NCBI GenBank assembly: GCA_016801845.1
Contig: CM028906.1
Location: 4,450,501 to 4,514,500, forward strand
Origin: Polydactylus sextarius
Taxonomy: Eukaryota; Chordata; Actinopteri; Polynemidae
Length of the DNA stretch: 64,000 bases
Direction of reading: 5' to 3'
Position numbers and translations under genes: made by a program. The notes beneath the pieces are model-generated. The model was not told the DNA's origin and did no database searches. It was given only the letters and a program-made list of their open reading frames with translations. Below, in pieces: positions 26,723-36,750 of this stretch. How positions within the stretch are numbered: the first letter of the stretch is position 1; the number at the start of each line of letters is the position of its first letter.

Positions 26723-29700
26723 GCTTCTCATAGCAATACTCTATCTGAGTTTCCAACCGATGATGCTGTAATTTAAACTTTGTGACACAAACCCAGGATT
26801 TTCCAGGCACGTTATATGTCCTGGAGACGAGCTGGCACCTTCACATACATTTTGTCTTTGGTTTGTGGTTTTGTTATCTTTGGTGGTTTTCTTTGTAATT
26901 ATTTGTGGCATATTATTTGGGTTATTGCATCTTAAATAGTAAACCATTGGCACTTTAAGACATATTTTGTTTCTAAGCTTATCCTCTCTGCTTAAAAATC
27001 ATAAATATATTTGATACCAACACAATTCAGTCACTTTCTCAGTATTGGACAAGAGTATGACATGAAACCACCAATTATAGTGAGTCTCAGTCAGAAAGTA
27101 AACAGTTGGATCTCGTTCAGTCTACATGTCAATGTGTCCTTGAGCAAACTACTGAAACTCAAATGACTCCTGATGGCTGCTGTGTGAAGGAGATGTATGA
27201 ATATGTGTATGAATGGGTGAGGATGAATAATACTACATTGCAGCACATTAACACGTAGTGTGAATTGGTGTGACTTAATGTTTCTCTCTTGTTGTTTTTC
27301 AGTGTTGTGAAGATGCAGGTCTCGTTTTCAGGCCTCTGTTGTTCTGTGCAGTTAAAACACTTTATATTTGTATGAGCTGTAGCTAATTAATGACAGTTCT
27401 CTAACAGCTGCAGTGAAACCGACTGTCCTCTGCTGAGGATTGTGTGTGATGACAAGCTCTACTCTGAGTCCTTGAGTGAACTGTGTTTTTGCACTTCAAC
27501 AGCGTGGACACTCTCCTCTGGAGCAAGGATGGAGCTGACTGCAGCACATTAAATACAGGTGAGTCTCCCAGTTTAACTTTTTATATGCATATCAGATCGA
27601 TATCTTCAGCTCATTACCCTCATGGTTCTGACTCAGAGCCTCGGGTGTTTGGAGCCGCTAGTTTACAATGCACAGTGATTCCTGCAGCTTTCTGTTATCT
27701 CTCCTCACTGACGTGATCCCTTACCACTCGCAGCATCCTCCTCTGCTCCTTGAAGGTGGCACAGCAGCCCAGCACGCCTGTTACCATGACGATGGCTCCG
27801 GCCAGGACCAGTATGTAGGCGGAGATGGCGTAGGTCTGGGAGGAGAGGAGGCTGATGTAGTCGCTCTTCTCGACCAAAGTCCAAACACCCACCGCCATCA
27901 CGACGCCCCCTGCCAACTGAGGAGAGAGGAGCACACGGTTCACAGTCTGATCTCTCAAACAGAAGAATAAACAAAACACTCTGGTTCTTAGACCTGCACA
28001 CTGCACATATCACTGAAGAGACAGACAGAAAGGGTTTAAATCATTTATCAACCAAGTAATCTTCAACGTGATAAAGAAGAAGCCTGAAATTAATGCTTAA
28101 TGGTTGAATGTGAAATGATAAAAACGACCAACCGCTGCCACATGGAGCGATCTGATCTCTTATTTCAGTCGAATCAGTTTATGCTGCAAGATAATTGAGA
28201 ATGAGCCAATGAGCCGAGTAATCTGATTAGCTGATTGACAGAAAATGAATCTGCAACTACAAATCTTTTCATTTTTTTTCAGCTGCTCAAGAGTCTGTGC
28301 CAAGTTGAAGAAAAAATATTTTTGAGATGAAGGACTTTAACCACAGGGGTAAACTCACTGCAATCAAAAAAAAAAATCATAAAAATCAATGCATCAATCC
28401 ATCATGTAACTGCTATCACGGTCCAACATCTTCTGCATCATCTGAGCCAACAGTTCCAGCACGAGAATACCAGGTAAATTGGATCAGTATGAAATTACCA
28501 TCAGGGGTCAGCAGATGGTGCAGCGCTGCAACAGAAATCTGTCGCCACGCCAAAGCTGTCAATCCAACCGCCGGCCTAATTTAGATGATGATGACGATGA
28601 TTATTGTGGACATTGAAGATGGCACTGAGTCTGACTGGACCAAAACCACGAACACAAAGACTTAACTCAGTGTTTGAAGCCTCATCTGTCACCAGCTGCA
28701 TGTGACACGTGAACAGAGCCATCAAAACATTTGTTTCCCTTTCAGCGGTTTTCAAGAGAAACTACTGATCATTTACATGCATTTTCAACACATGAAGCAG
28801 CTCAAACCACAGTATAAAGGCACAGACAGTGGTTCAGTCTTTGCAGTAACTTGTCAGATGTCTGGTGCATCTGCTGCTACCTGCTGTTAAAACTGAATGA
28901 GCCACACAGGAAGCAGTGAATCCTGTGCATAAGTGATTGAAAAGCTGCACAAGGGACATGCAAACAGTGGCGACCCCTGGTGGCTGCAGGTGGGAGGAGA
29001 TTGGAATGTCATGTCAGTGCATCCATGAGACCTTCGTGTATTTGACTGAGTAAGAAACAAATGGTGGGCGACTATAACTGATGAAACTGATACCTAAAAT
29101 AATATTTATTTTAAAAATACAGAGAATATAATGTGTTGTCTGTTTGCTGGATGATTTCACTGTCTTCGTGCACATGTATTTCAGCTGGTGGTGAAACTGT
29201 GGCAGGATGAATTTGACTGCAGAGCCAACACAGTCTGAGAGACTAATGTGAAACAATGTAAATGGAAGTTATCACTGGAGGAATATGATGATATCCATTA
29301 TTTAAAAACACGGCTGGCACAATAAATGCTTTGTTTGAAAAGCAATTGGCTGCACAGTTCCTTCAAAATGATCTCCACGGCCCTTCAAAATTACAAAGGT
29401 TGGCGTATATTCAAAAGTAAAAGAAAGCACCACAAGATCTTTACAGTCACTGACGTTCCTACAGATAAAACATCTCAATCAATACAAAGAGGGAGCTAAA
29501 CTACACCTGAGATGGATGAAGATTTTATTTAATAAGGATTCTTTTTTTCACTCTATCTAGTTTCTCAAGTCTTCTGTGAAATGTTATAAAAACCAACAGC
29601 ACATCAACAGGAGACAGGACACTGTGACCATATGTGGCCACTGAGGTGAGTGAAAAGCTGCTGTTCAGCAAAATCCTGCACAAACACTGCACCGGCACTA

Positions 29701-30357
29701 AGTCTGATGACTAGTGATGCACAATATATCGGCTTGCCAACATATATCGGCCGATATGTGACGGTTTTTAAAGTTATTCACATCGGTTCAATGTCAACAA
29801 ATTTACAGATTTGCCACTTGTTGCCATATATCTATATACACAGGATACAAGTATGGAGACAGACAGAGCCCTTTGTCTGTGTTGTGCAGTATAGCTCAAG
29901 TGTGACAAGTGAGAAGAACAAAGAAGAAGACAACAGAAATCTCCAACCACATGGCGCGATGTACCGTATTGACAGAAATATAAGAGTATTTTTTCCCCAG
30001 AAAAAAATTCTGAAAAACTCAGGTCATCTTATATTAGGGGTCTGGACACCTGAGGGTCTGAACCAACAGGTGACGTCAAACGTCTTCTTCTTCTCACACA
30101 CACACCAGTGACCTGGAGAAATGCGATTGCAACACGGAGACTTGCAAGAAAGCAGTGACTCAAACACTGATCAAGTTAACAAAAAGCAGAGGACAGTGTT
30201 TCTCTGACATTGACCAGACTGTGACGCTCCGCCATATTTCAAAATTGGGCTGGTGATAATTGTCCTCCGATCATTATGGCTTCCACTGGTACTTGGTAGC
30301 CATAATGCTAATGCTCACACACGTTAAACACTGCTCCTAGAGGTCATCTGCATAGCA

Positions 30358-30400
<43 letters not shown>

Positions 30401-32724
30401 GTGCAGCTGTTTGCGAGTTCAAATCCCCATCTAGACTATCTTTTGCGTGTGTGTTTTCTGTCTCTCCACACTGTCTCTATCATTAAAGGCAAAAATCCCC
30501 AACAAATGATAAAAACAAAACAAAACAAAAAATCTACTCCTAGATGATGCATGCTTGCTACTACAGGTCATAATTTTTCCAAAAATGGGTCTTGAAAAAG
30601 AGGGGTCAGTATTTAACAGCTGTACAGACCACTACCGTCTACAGCACTGTCTCTTTTTATCACTTTCTTAGAACGTGTTGTGATCTCCTTCACCGTCGCC
30701 ACGTTTGTTATTGTTTGAAACTTACGTCAGAGTTCGGAACTCTGTACTAGTGCATGTGTACCTTATAAAATATGGTACTTAAGTACATAAAGGGAGCATA
30801 AATAGGCCTGTGGTAAGTGAGACGTTCTGTGTGGGAGAGGGTGGGAGGGGGGATGGAGCGCAGGGACGGGAAACTTGGTCAGACCTGTTCAGACATGCGC
30901 AGCACAGCACTGTGTCACATGATAATGATGAGTTGTTGAGGTTGTTGACTTTCATACTGTGACCACAAACTCTTAAAGTCTTTTACAGTGACCTTTTCTA
31001 TAAATAAAGAGCCGTGTTATATTTTTCAAATTTACACTGAAGTTTTTCCAGTGTGAACAACATTTGAGACTTGTAGAAAAAAATAAAACGTTATATATAT
31101 ACATTGGTATCTGCAAATATCAGTATCAGCAGTGACTGCAGATATTTATATCGGATATCGATATCGGCCACATCGGTGCATCCCTAGTTATTACACTTAA
31201 AGTATATTGAGGAGGATAATATAATAATAAGAAAAGCAAGTGGAAATAATCCAAAGTTTGGTATGATTTGGTCCAGAAACATCCATATGGCTGTAAACAC
31301 TGACGTTTTGCAGTGAAAAGGCTCAGCACTGATCATCTGCCAACACAAGAGAGATCTGGTTCCCTGACCGACAGATGATTATCACATATGGGCAGAGCTG
31401 TGAGTGAGAATGACTGAGAGTGGGATAGATGTCTCTTTTGTGCTGACGGCGAGGCCGCCCTGCCAGTGTCCGACTCTTATATCTTATAAATGATGTTATT
31501 TGTGGTGCGTTCGTCCCACGTTCCTGACAGTGGAAAGTTAGGAGGAACCAGACTGTGAATGCATCCTCTGTGCAAAATTGAAAACAAAAATGCAACTTGG
31601 CTTTGAGTCTATGAACTGGAATAGCAGCAAGCAGTTATCCCACAATTGAATAAAAAAAGCTTTGCTGGATTATTCCTTTTTATAACCAAATTACACATGT
31701 CAACATGAGGACGATGAGCGTGCAGGCACCTCAGCATCCTTACGCTGCATTTGATAGATTTGGTTTGTTCAAACTTGACAAGTTGAAGCCGGCCCCTCGT
31801 CTGCACCAGGAATTGGGTCGGACATGTTCTCTGAATCACTTCTAGCTTGATCGATATCACTGCTTGGGCTGATGAACGAGTGAGACCTTTGTGTTGATCC
31901 CTCTAGCTTCTTTTATTTCAACAAATCAGATTGTGTTCTAACCCAACTCTGACCCATTTTCTGTGAAAAACATCTCAAACACCTCAGGAGTATTTGCTAA
32001 GTCCGTTATCAATGATTAGTTAAAAACACATGATTAAAATTAATAACCTAGAACACCGATGGCTGAATAGTACCGCGCAACCACAACGTCCACAGTTTCG
32101 CCCCGTGTTTACAGTCGGTCTCTCGGCGACTGGCAAAATAAAAGTTAAATGTGCCAAAGACTAAGTTTTCTTAGTCATGTGGAGAGTTAAGTTTTTAAAG
32201 AAGGTGTTTCCTGCACAGGTCTTAATGCCAGATATTGTACAGTTGGTAGTTTTGTTCACCAGAGTAATTACTGATTTAAGGGGAGCACGATAAAATCACC
32301 ATAATTGAGTCTGAGGGGGTGAGACAATCAAACAGGGAGTAAACAGTAAGTAAACTATTAGTGTAAACAACTTTACCACTAAACCACTTCACTGGGAGGT
32401 AAAAGTTTGCCAAATCACTTTATGTTTCTTCTTCATTTCCTTGTCAAAATGCAATAAATCAGACTTTTTTGACAAAATCTCTGCAGTTAATTTGGTTTAC
32501 AAAATGTCAGATGGTCAAACTAACACACAGAAAGTTGCAGGTTAGATGGGGTAAGGTTTGGTTAAAAGTTACTTGGTTGTAAGTATTCATTAAATGTTGT
32601 GGGACACAGCAGTTCATGCAGGACTCTGCCTTAAACTTACCCAGAAAAGAAAGTTGAAGGTGAACAGGACATATTTCAGGCAGATGGTGCCGCACGTTTC
32701 CTTCTTCTCTTCATAGGCCCCCAT
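12743..32724 (-). CDS. cd151: CD151 tetraspanin (seven coding exons)
   Basis: CD151 is a four-pass plasma-membrane tetraspanin that binds laminin-binding integrins and organises adhesion complexes. Coding exons in transcript order are 32641-32724, 27725-27916, 17426-17500, 14430-14534, 13147-13305, 12896-12982 and 12743-12802. All have AG/GT borders and all are multiples of three, giving 253 residues, the human length. It starts MGAYEEKKETCGTICLKY. The large loop has CCG (155-157), PDSCC (181-185), C192 and C208, the six-cysteine pattern, and a sequon at N159. C11/C15 and C242/C243 match the palmitoylated cysteines. The tail YRNL (245-248) is a YxxPhi endocytic motif. The integrin-contact QRD of human CD151 is RRD here. 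TSPAN11 is the nearest alternative, but the SDYISLL, GCCATFKE and FTCCLYR words favour CD151. Confidence 0.95.
13950..14010 (-). mobile_element. L2-like LINE 3' tail scrap
   Basis: Reads ACATCCATCCATCTTTTTCC, then CTTTATCCCGCACTCGGGGTCGGGG, which is the reverse complement of the usual teleost LINE tail (..CCCGAC..GGATAAGCGGAAGAAGATGGATGG). Only about 50-60 bp are left. Confidence 0.5.
16138..16209. repeat. Long imperfect inverted repeat (72 bp)
   Basis: Left arm AGCCACCTCAGCTGTCTCCT pairs with the right arm AGGAGACAGCTGAGGTGGCT. The pairing continues inward through CTGACGT/ACGTCAG and AAGGA/TCCTT with two or three mismatches, leaving a loop of only a few bases. It probably arose by inversion and duplication of a LINE segment. 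Confidence 0.9.
16306..16343. repeat. Perfect 38-bp palindrome
   Basis: The sequence equals its own reverse complement from the outer AGGCACTAG to the inner TTATATAA with no spacer. A partial copy of the inner part (GATTATATAATCTAG) lies just upstream at 16278-16292. Confidence 0.9.
20196..20249. repeat. (TG)27 microsatellite
   Basis: 54 uninterrupted bases of TG, likely to vary in length between individuals. Confidence 0.95.
21357..21398. repeat. (AT)n(GT)n microsatellite
   Basis: A short AT run followed by about seventeen GT units. Confidence 0.9.
23440..23760 (+). mobile_element. Tc1/mariner-like transposase relic
   Basis: The frame at 23505-23726 reads VKHGFKAG..., then IFQQGNDLKSKITKKFLK, then KVKVVTWPNEQLWCVLN. 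This matches the Tc1 transposase order VKHGGGS, FQQDNDPKHTSK..KKWLK, KVL.WP..NPIENLW, with pieces missing. The catalytic D of DNDPKH is intact within the GND context, but the aspartates around it are not recoverable and the SPDLNPIE block is deleted. It is dead and sits in cd151 intron 2, on the opposite strand. Confidence 0.6.
24095..24330 (+). repeat. Copy B of the local repeat family
   Basis: Shares with copy A ACCAGGACTACAGT, a CAGCTAACAG..GGCTAACAA block, TTTTATCCTGGTGTGAAACTA, TTTATTAAGAAATGACG and ACTCACTGAGACCAGATCC. Same orientation as copy A. Confidence 0.6.
25230..25470 (-). repeat. Copy C of the local repeat family (inverted)
   Basis: The reverse complement reads CCTGCAGGTGGCGACGGCCA, TTCTTGTTCG, AGGTGGAGAA, a GTTAGCAGGCTAGTTG block, CTAACAACAGACAGGTTA, TTCTGGTGTGAAACTATAAA and TTTATTAATGAGTAACG. 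These align in order with copy A. Confidence 0.6.
26013..26237 (-). CDS. Orphan small ORF with one membrane segment (hypothetical)
   Basis: The ATG at 26237 has a fair context (AACATGG). It opens 74 codons reading MANFYRHITVGAAQMFMCLI, then SFASTCVIFGIVTIIQFF, a clear hydrophobic helix, followed by a Glu/Arg/Phe-rich tail. A splice donor (AAG|GTAGAT) at 26033 would make a 68-codon exon ending in phase 0, and TTTCTACAG just inside the start could instead be an acceptor. It lies in cd151 intron 2 on the same strand but is not a tetraspanin exon. The membrane segment faintly resembles MS4A-type first helices; I cannot name it and it may be chance. Confidence 0.2.
   Translation of the reverse strand: MANFYRHITVGAAQMFMCLISFASTCVIFGIVTIIQFFSPEASPQEFGRARYFQFEKRQMSKYFQFPKVDLHYM
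26295..26329. repeat. (TG)n(AG)n microsatellite
   Basis: About thirteen TG units then AG units. Confidence 0.9.
26635..26722. repeat. (AT)n microsatellite, ~88 bp
   Basis: An almost pure AT run with two CAT interruptions. It is self-complementary, so it can extrude as a hairpin. Confidence 0.95.
30359..30397. repeat. (TA)n microsatellite inside the hAT-like element
   Basis: About nineteen TA units directly left of the SINE-like segment. Confidence 0.9.
30398..30530 (+). mobile_element. tRNA-derived SINE fragment
   Basis: GAGTTCAAATCCCC resembles an RNA polymerase III B box. It is followed by CTTTTGCGTGTGTGTTTTCT, CTCTCCACACTGTCTCTATC and the tail ATTAAAGGCAAAAATCCCCA. Percomorph SINEs ending CTGTCAATAAAGGCAAAAATGCC have this layout. 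The tRNA-like head and A box are missing. Confidence 0.45.
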
Positions 32725-32725
32725 T

Positions 32726-35700
32726 CTGCAAAAGACAACAGGCTTCACTCAATAAAACGTTCTCACAAAGTCATGTGACTGTAACGACCAGCTTGACGAA
32801 CATGACTCTTCTGGTGACTGGGATCTTGTTTATACAGTATATAAACATGTCTTTCTGTCAGCATGAGGTGTGGCGACAACAACAACATGCAGTACATTAC
32901 ATGTTGGTTGAGTGTGAGGAGGCCGGACGCTCTGTTTTTTTGAAGGAACACACTGTTTTTTCACTTTCTTACTTTAGGAAATACAAAACAGTGTCTATAC
33001 AGAATTGTTTGTTTTGGTTTAGCCCAAGACACTGCGTTAAATGCAGATAAACAAGTGCAATATGTTCTAAAATGAAAAAAATATTCATTAAAGGTTTTTT
33101 ATTATAACTGTCAGTTTTTGATGCTCATTACATCTCAATCTATTCCAAAAAAAACTCTAGAAATCTACTTCACTGTCTTAGTTTGTGTAGTTTTTTTTTT
33201 TTTTACTGTCGGCAGATTCTAGTGATTGTTGCAGCTTTAAAACTCAACGACACTGATGATTCCCACCTATGTGAAGCAACTCTAATGCAAATACATTAAA
33301 TGAAGTGCTTTGCAGTGCAGACTGGTGATTTGATTATAAAAGATACAGACTTAGAGAAAAGAGTGGCCTTGCTAGTGTTGAGCGGTGCTTTTAACAAATG
33401 AGATGGTACAGGGGCCAAGGGATGGGGGGCATCAGATAAGCAGTGTAGGCAGAATTGGTGAGCTGAGTTATTTCATGTGTACGCACAGGGATCCATGACT
33501 AAGCACCGAGTGGGAGCTAGGAGCCGGCCAAAGGCTGGAAATCATAACCATCCTCCTCCACCACCTCCTCCTCCTCCTCTTCACTGGTGCCTGGTATCAG
33601 AATCAAACACCTCAGGAGGCGAAAATCAGCCTCACTTTAGAACTGATCAAGATTTCCTGTAGGTTGTGTTTCATACATCATACATCGAGTGACTGACAGT
33701 TAATGTTAAAAAAGTATTTGATAAAATGTATTTACTGATTCAACATTACAGTTTTCACCACAACAACATCAAACACGACTCTTCAAAGCTGTAAAGATTT
33801 ACAGATACAGTCGTGCAACATGTGATCTCTGTCCCCCTGAGTCTCTGGTCGACATTTTGTTGACTGACTTGCCAAGTCAAGCCTGGACTCGCCCTCCTCC
33901 TCCTCCTCCTCCTCCTCCTCCTCCAACTCTTATTGAACTCTTCCCCACCCGTCTGCCGCTCCCCTTCACCCCCTACTAACCACCACAGTGCTACTACATG
34001 AATGAGTGGTTATGTCTGCAGCCCATCTGCTGTTACGGTGGGACCCTCTTAGCGTGCTCCTGTTAATTAAACTCTAACAAGACTTAATTGAAAAAAGCCG
34101 ACTTTTGCTGTTTTCAGAGCAGCTGAGTCAAGAAAAGAAACTTTCTACTTAACGCTACAGTAAAAACTTCCTGTCTGCAAATAATTATGCATCTTATTAG
34201 CTTTAGTTTACGTTCAAGATGTGATATGTTTACTCAAGGGCACATAAAACAAGACGGTTGCCAGATAAATAAAGACAACACGCTTCACCTGCCTGACTCA
34301 CTCACCGTAAATCACTTTTAGTTTGTTAATGGCTGAAACACTTGGAACGGATCCATAAAAGTTTTTATCATCTGCATGATCAAAACAGATTTATTTATCT
34401 AAGTGCTACAAGTTAGTGGAGGAACATGAGGTAGACTCAAACTGTTTTACATTATGTAGCCAAATAAACTATCACGCAAAGTTTTTATGTAAATATGTGA
34501 AATTTAATTTTCAGGATTTAATTCATTCAAAAACAGTCCAACTTTATTTCAAAGTCCACTTTCTAAATCAATGCTATCCTCCAGTGAGCTAATACAAACA
34601 CATGCAGAAAAAATTTAGGTTTTAGTCAGAGAAGTGAGACATTTTGATAAACAGCTGCTGTTCACACCAACCACATGATCTCTGCAGGATAATCTCTTAC
34701 ACAGTTGAGATGATCTGAATATGTTCAGGTTTAGTTCACACTGTCTGCAGGCGATAAAACCAGCAAGCTGCTGATTTGCGTGATTGATTTGAAACAAACT
34801 TGACTGTACCTGGGCCTTAAACCAACACCTGCCACTACTTTATCTGATCTGTTGTTTAAGTGAACTGTTGCACTAAATACCTTGATGAACAGGTGCACTG
34901 CAAAACAACACTAATGGACAAAAGCAACTTAAGAAAGCAGACAAAGTCAACAAATATCTTCTGAGCGGTGACTTGAAGAGTAAAAAGCTTTCATCTGTGT
35001 TTTGTTTCATATAAATGAAACAGATGAATTGTTCAGTTGATCCTTATTCACACTTTAAATAAATGATGTTTTCTGTATGAACTATTCCACAAAACGTATA
35101 GGAATCAAGGTGACGTCCTCACATAACCAAGTCCTTTTATTTAACAGGCTGGTTGAAGAGAATGGATGACATTTTACCCTGATCATTTGATGATCAAAGT
35201 ACTTGCAGGTTCTTTCTCTGAAGATCAACTATTCATTTAACTGGATAAAGTGGCTGAAATGACTAATTGTTGGTAGGTTGTTGGTTTTGCTAGTCCAGAC
35301 TTGGTGAGAAAACCCACATCATCTGATCTGGATGTGAGTGCTGCTAGTATGAACATGATTTCATGTAACACAAAAACCCAGCTAAGACCAGTTATTTTGT
35401 AGTAACCGTCCCAAATAAAACACTGTCGCAGTTGCACTCAATGGAAATTATGATAGCAACGTGACCTCGATTGTCGGCCACCTAAATATCTATCCACAAC
35501 TTCGAAGTGAATGTTGTACTTTCTTGTGTGACCCTGGACATCATCAACGTTATCTCTTACGGAGACTCCTCCATTGCGTAGCCAGTATGGCGACCACTGA
35601 AGGTCAAAACGCTCTGCTTTTTTCCACACTCAATTTGATATTTTGAACATTGGGAACGACACCCTCCAGCTGTGTGGATGAAATGAGACACAGTGAGTCA

Positions 35701-36484
35701 TGTACTGAGATACTGATGAATCACACCTGAAACCCAGGGAAAGTACCAGCATCCAAGATGTTTGAGCAGCTGCTGTTCAACATGTGTGTTTGACTTAACT
35801 CTCATCATCTTTTAATGTCTCTGTAATATCTGTTCTGTTATTTATTAAAGTGATAAATGTTATAAATATGAATTATAATATTCATGTGAAATATGTCTAT
35901 CAGGCACAAGATGTCATTATTTAACTTCTCTGTCGACAGACTGATTAATCGACTGATGATCGAGGCTGTGGTGTAATTACACCAAACAAGTAGAGGGTTT
36001 ATGGATGTGTATATTACCTGAGCAGCACCGACATCAAGGGAAAGTTAACTCAACATTTCCATTACAACTCACCATCGAAAGGTAACGTCATATTTTGGTT
36101 TATAGCCTGATTTTCGGCCACAATAATCATCTGTGATGCTACTTTTGTTTTCTCTAAACAGATCGAGTGTTAATAAATCAAAGTTTTCAGTGTTTTTCCG
36201 CCGGTGTTTAGTCGCATCTCTGTTGCTCTAAGCTAGCGCTAAAGTTGCTGCCGATGCTGAAGCTGACAGAAAACCGAAAACCAGTCTCGGGCTTTTTGAA
36301 AAAAAATACAAAATAACTTGTTTTAAAACTACAACACAACGCTTAACACTTGCGTGTTAACTAATGAGGCCGTAATAAACTGCAAAGACAAGACAATAGA
36401 CTCCACGGTCTGGTTGGATACCGATGCGGCACCGCAGTGTGAGCTAACGCGAACACCGACTACTTCCTGCTCCCTCTCACTTAC
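32726..36484. other. cd151 5' intron
   Basis: This lies between the coding-start exon, whose acceptor TTTTGCAG directly precedes A-ATG, and the 5' non-coding exon. It contains CCT repeats at 33550-33580 and 33893-33924 and an imperfect hairpin at 34990-35028. No exon is recognised. Confidence 0.5.
33893..33924. repeat. (CCT)n microsatellite
   Basis: About ten CCT units in the cd151 5' intron. Confidence 0.9.
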
Positions 36485-36750
36485 CTGCAGTTTCTCTGGT
36501 CTTTTTCCGTCGGTCGCTGATTAAATGAGACGAGAAATAATCCTAGATGTCGCTTATTTTCATTCCACTTGATGTTAATATTAATACTGATAACAATATA
36601 GATTTAGAGGTCCGAGACAGCTGAATGCCAGCTGGAGGACAGGACAATCAGAGTCGGGGACCCCGGAGCTGAGGGGCTGAGGCTGCGCTGACTCCACCCC
36701 GGACACCTTGCTCGTTTCAGGAGGTTTTTTTTTTCTGTCCCGGGGCGATA
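36485..36750 (-). promoter_or_regulatory. cd151 5' non-coding exon and promoter region
   Basis: On the minus strand GACCAGAGAAACTGCAG is followed by a strong donor, GTAAGTGAG, at 36484, suiting a 5' UTR exon spliced to 32725. Upstream of it lies a GC-rich patch (36630-36745, with GTCCCGGGGCG on the plus strand), unlike the AT-rich surroundings and typical of a TATA-less promoter. The transcription start is not resolved. Confidence 0.45.

Larger units (their letters stand above)
17501..27724. other. cd151 intron 2 (10.2 kb)
   Basis: The largest cd151 intron. It holds microsatellites (19827, 20196, 21357, 26295, 26635), a Tc1/mariner relic (about 23440-23760), two copies of the local repeat family, one orphan open frame with a membrane segment on the cd151 strand (26013-26237) and one plus-strand exon-like segment (27503-27558). 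The remainder shows no recognised structure. Confidence 0.6.
29712..31186. mobile_element. Non-autonomous hAT-like element (1.47 kb)
   Basis: The left end reads TAGTGATGCACAATATATCGG. The right end, reverse-complemented, reads TAGGGATGCACCGATGTGG followed by CCGATATCGATATC. TIRs of the form TAGGGATGCACCGAT with GATATCGGCC words are typical of teleost hAT families. The flanking octamers CTGATGAC and GTTATTAC match at five of eight positions, so any target-site duplication is worn. There is no transposase frame. A TA microsatellite and a SINE-like piece lie inside. It sits in the first coding intron of cd151. Confidence 0.6.
27917..32640. other. cd151 intron 1 of the coding region (4.7 kb)
   Basis: Apart from the hAT-like insertion at 29712-31186 and its nested pieces, I see no coding or structured feature. 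A short stretch at about 28175-28260 has ATTAGCTGATTGACAG words like those in the TAGGGCTGCAAC repeat family. Confidence 0.55.

Noticed and set aside
26549..26810. Ile/Tyr-repeat frames
   Set aside because: Translations of the (AT)n array.
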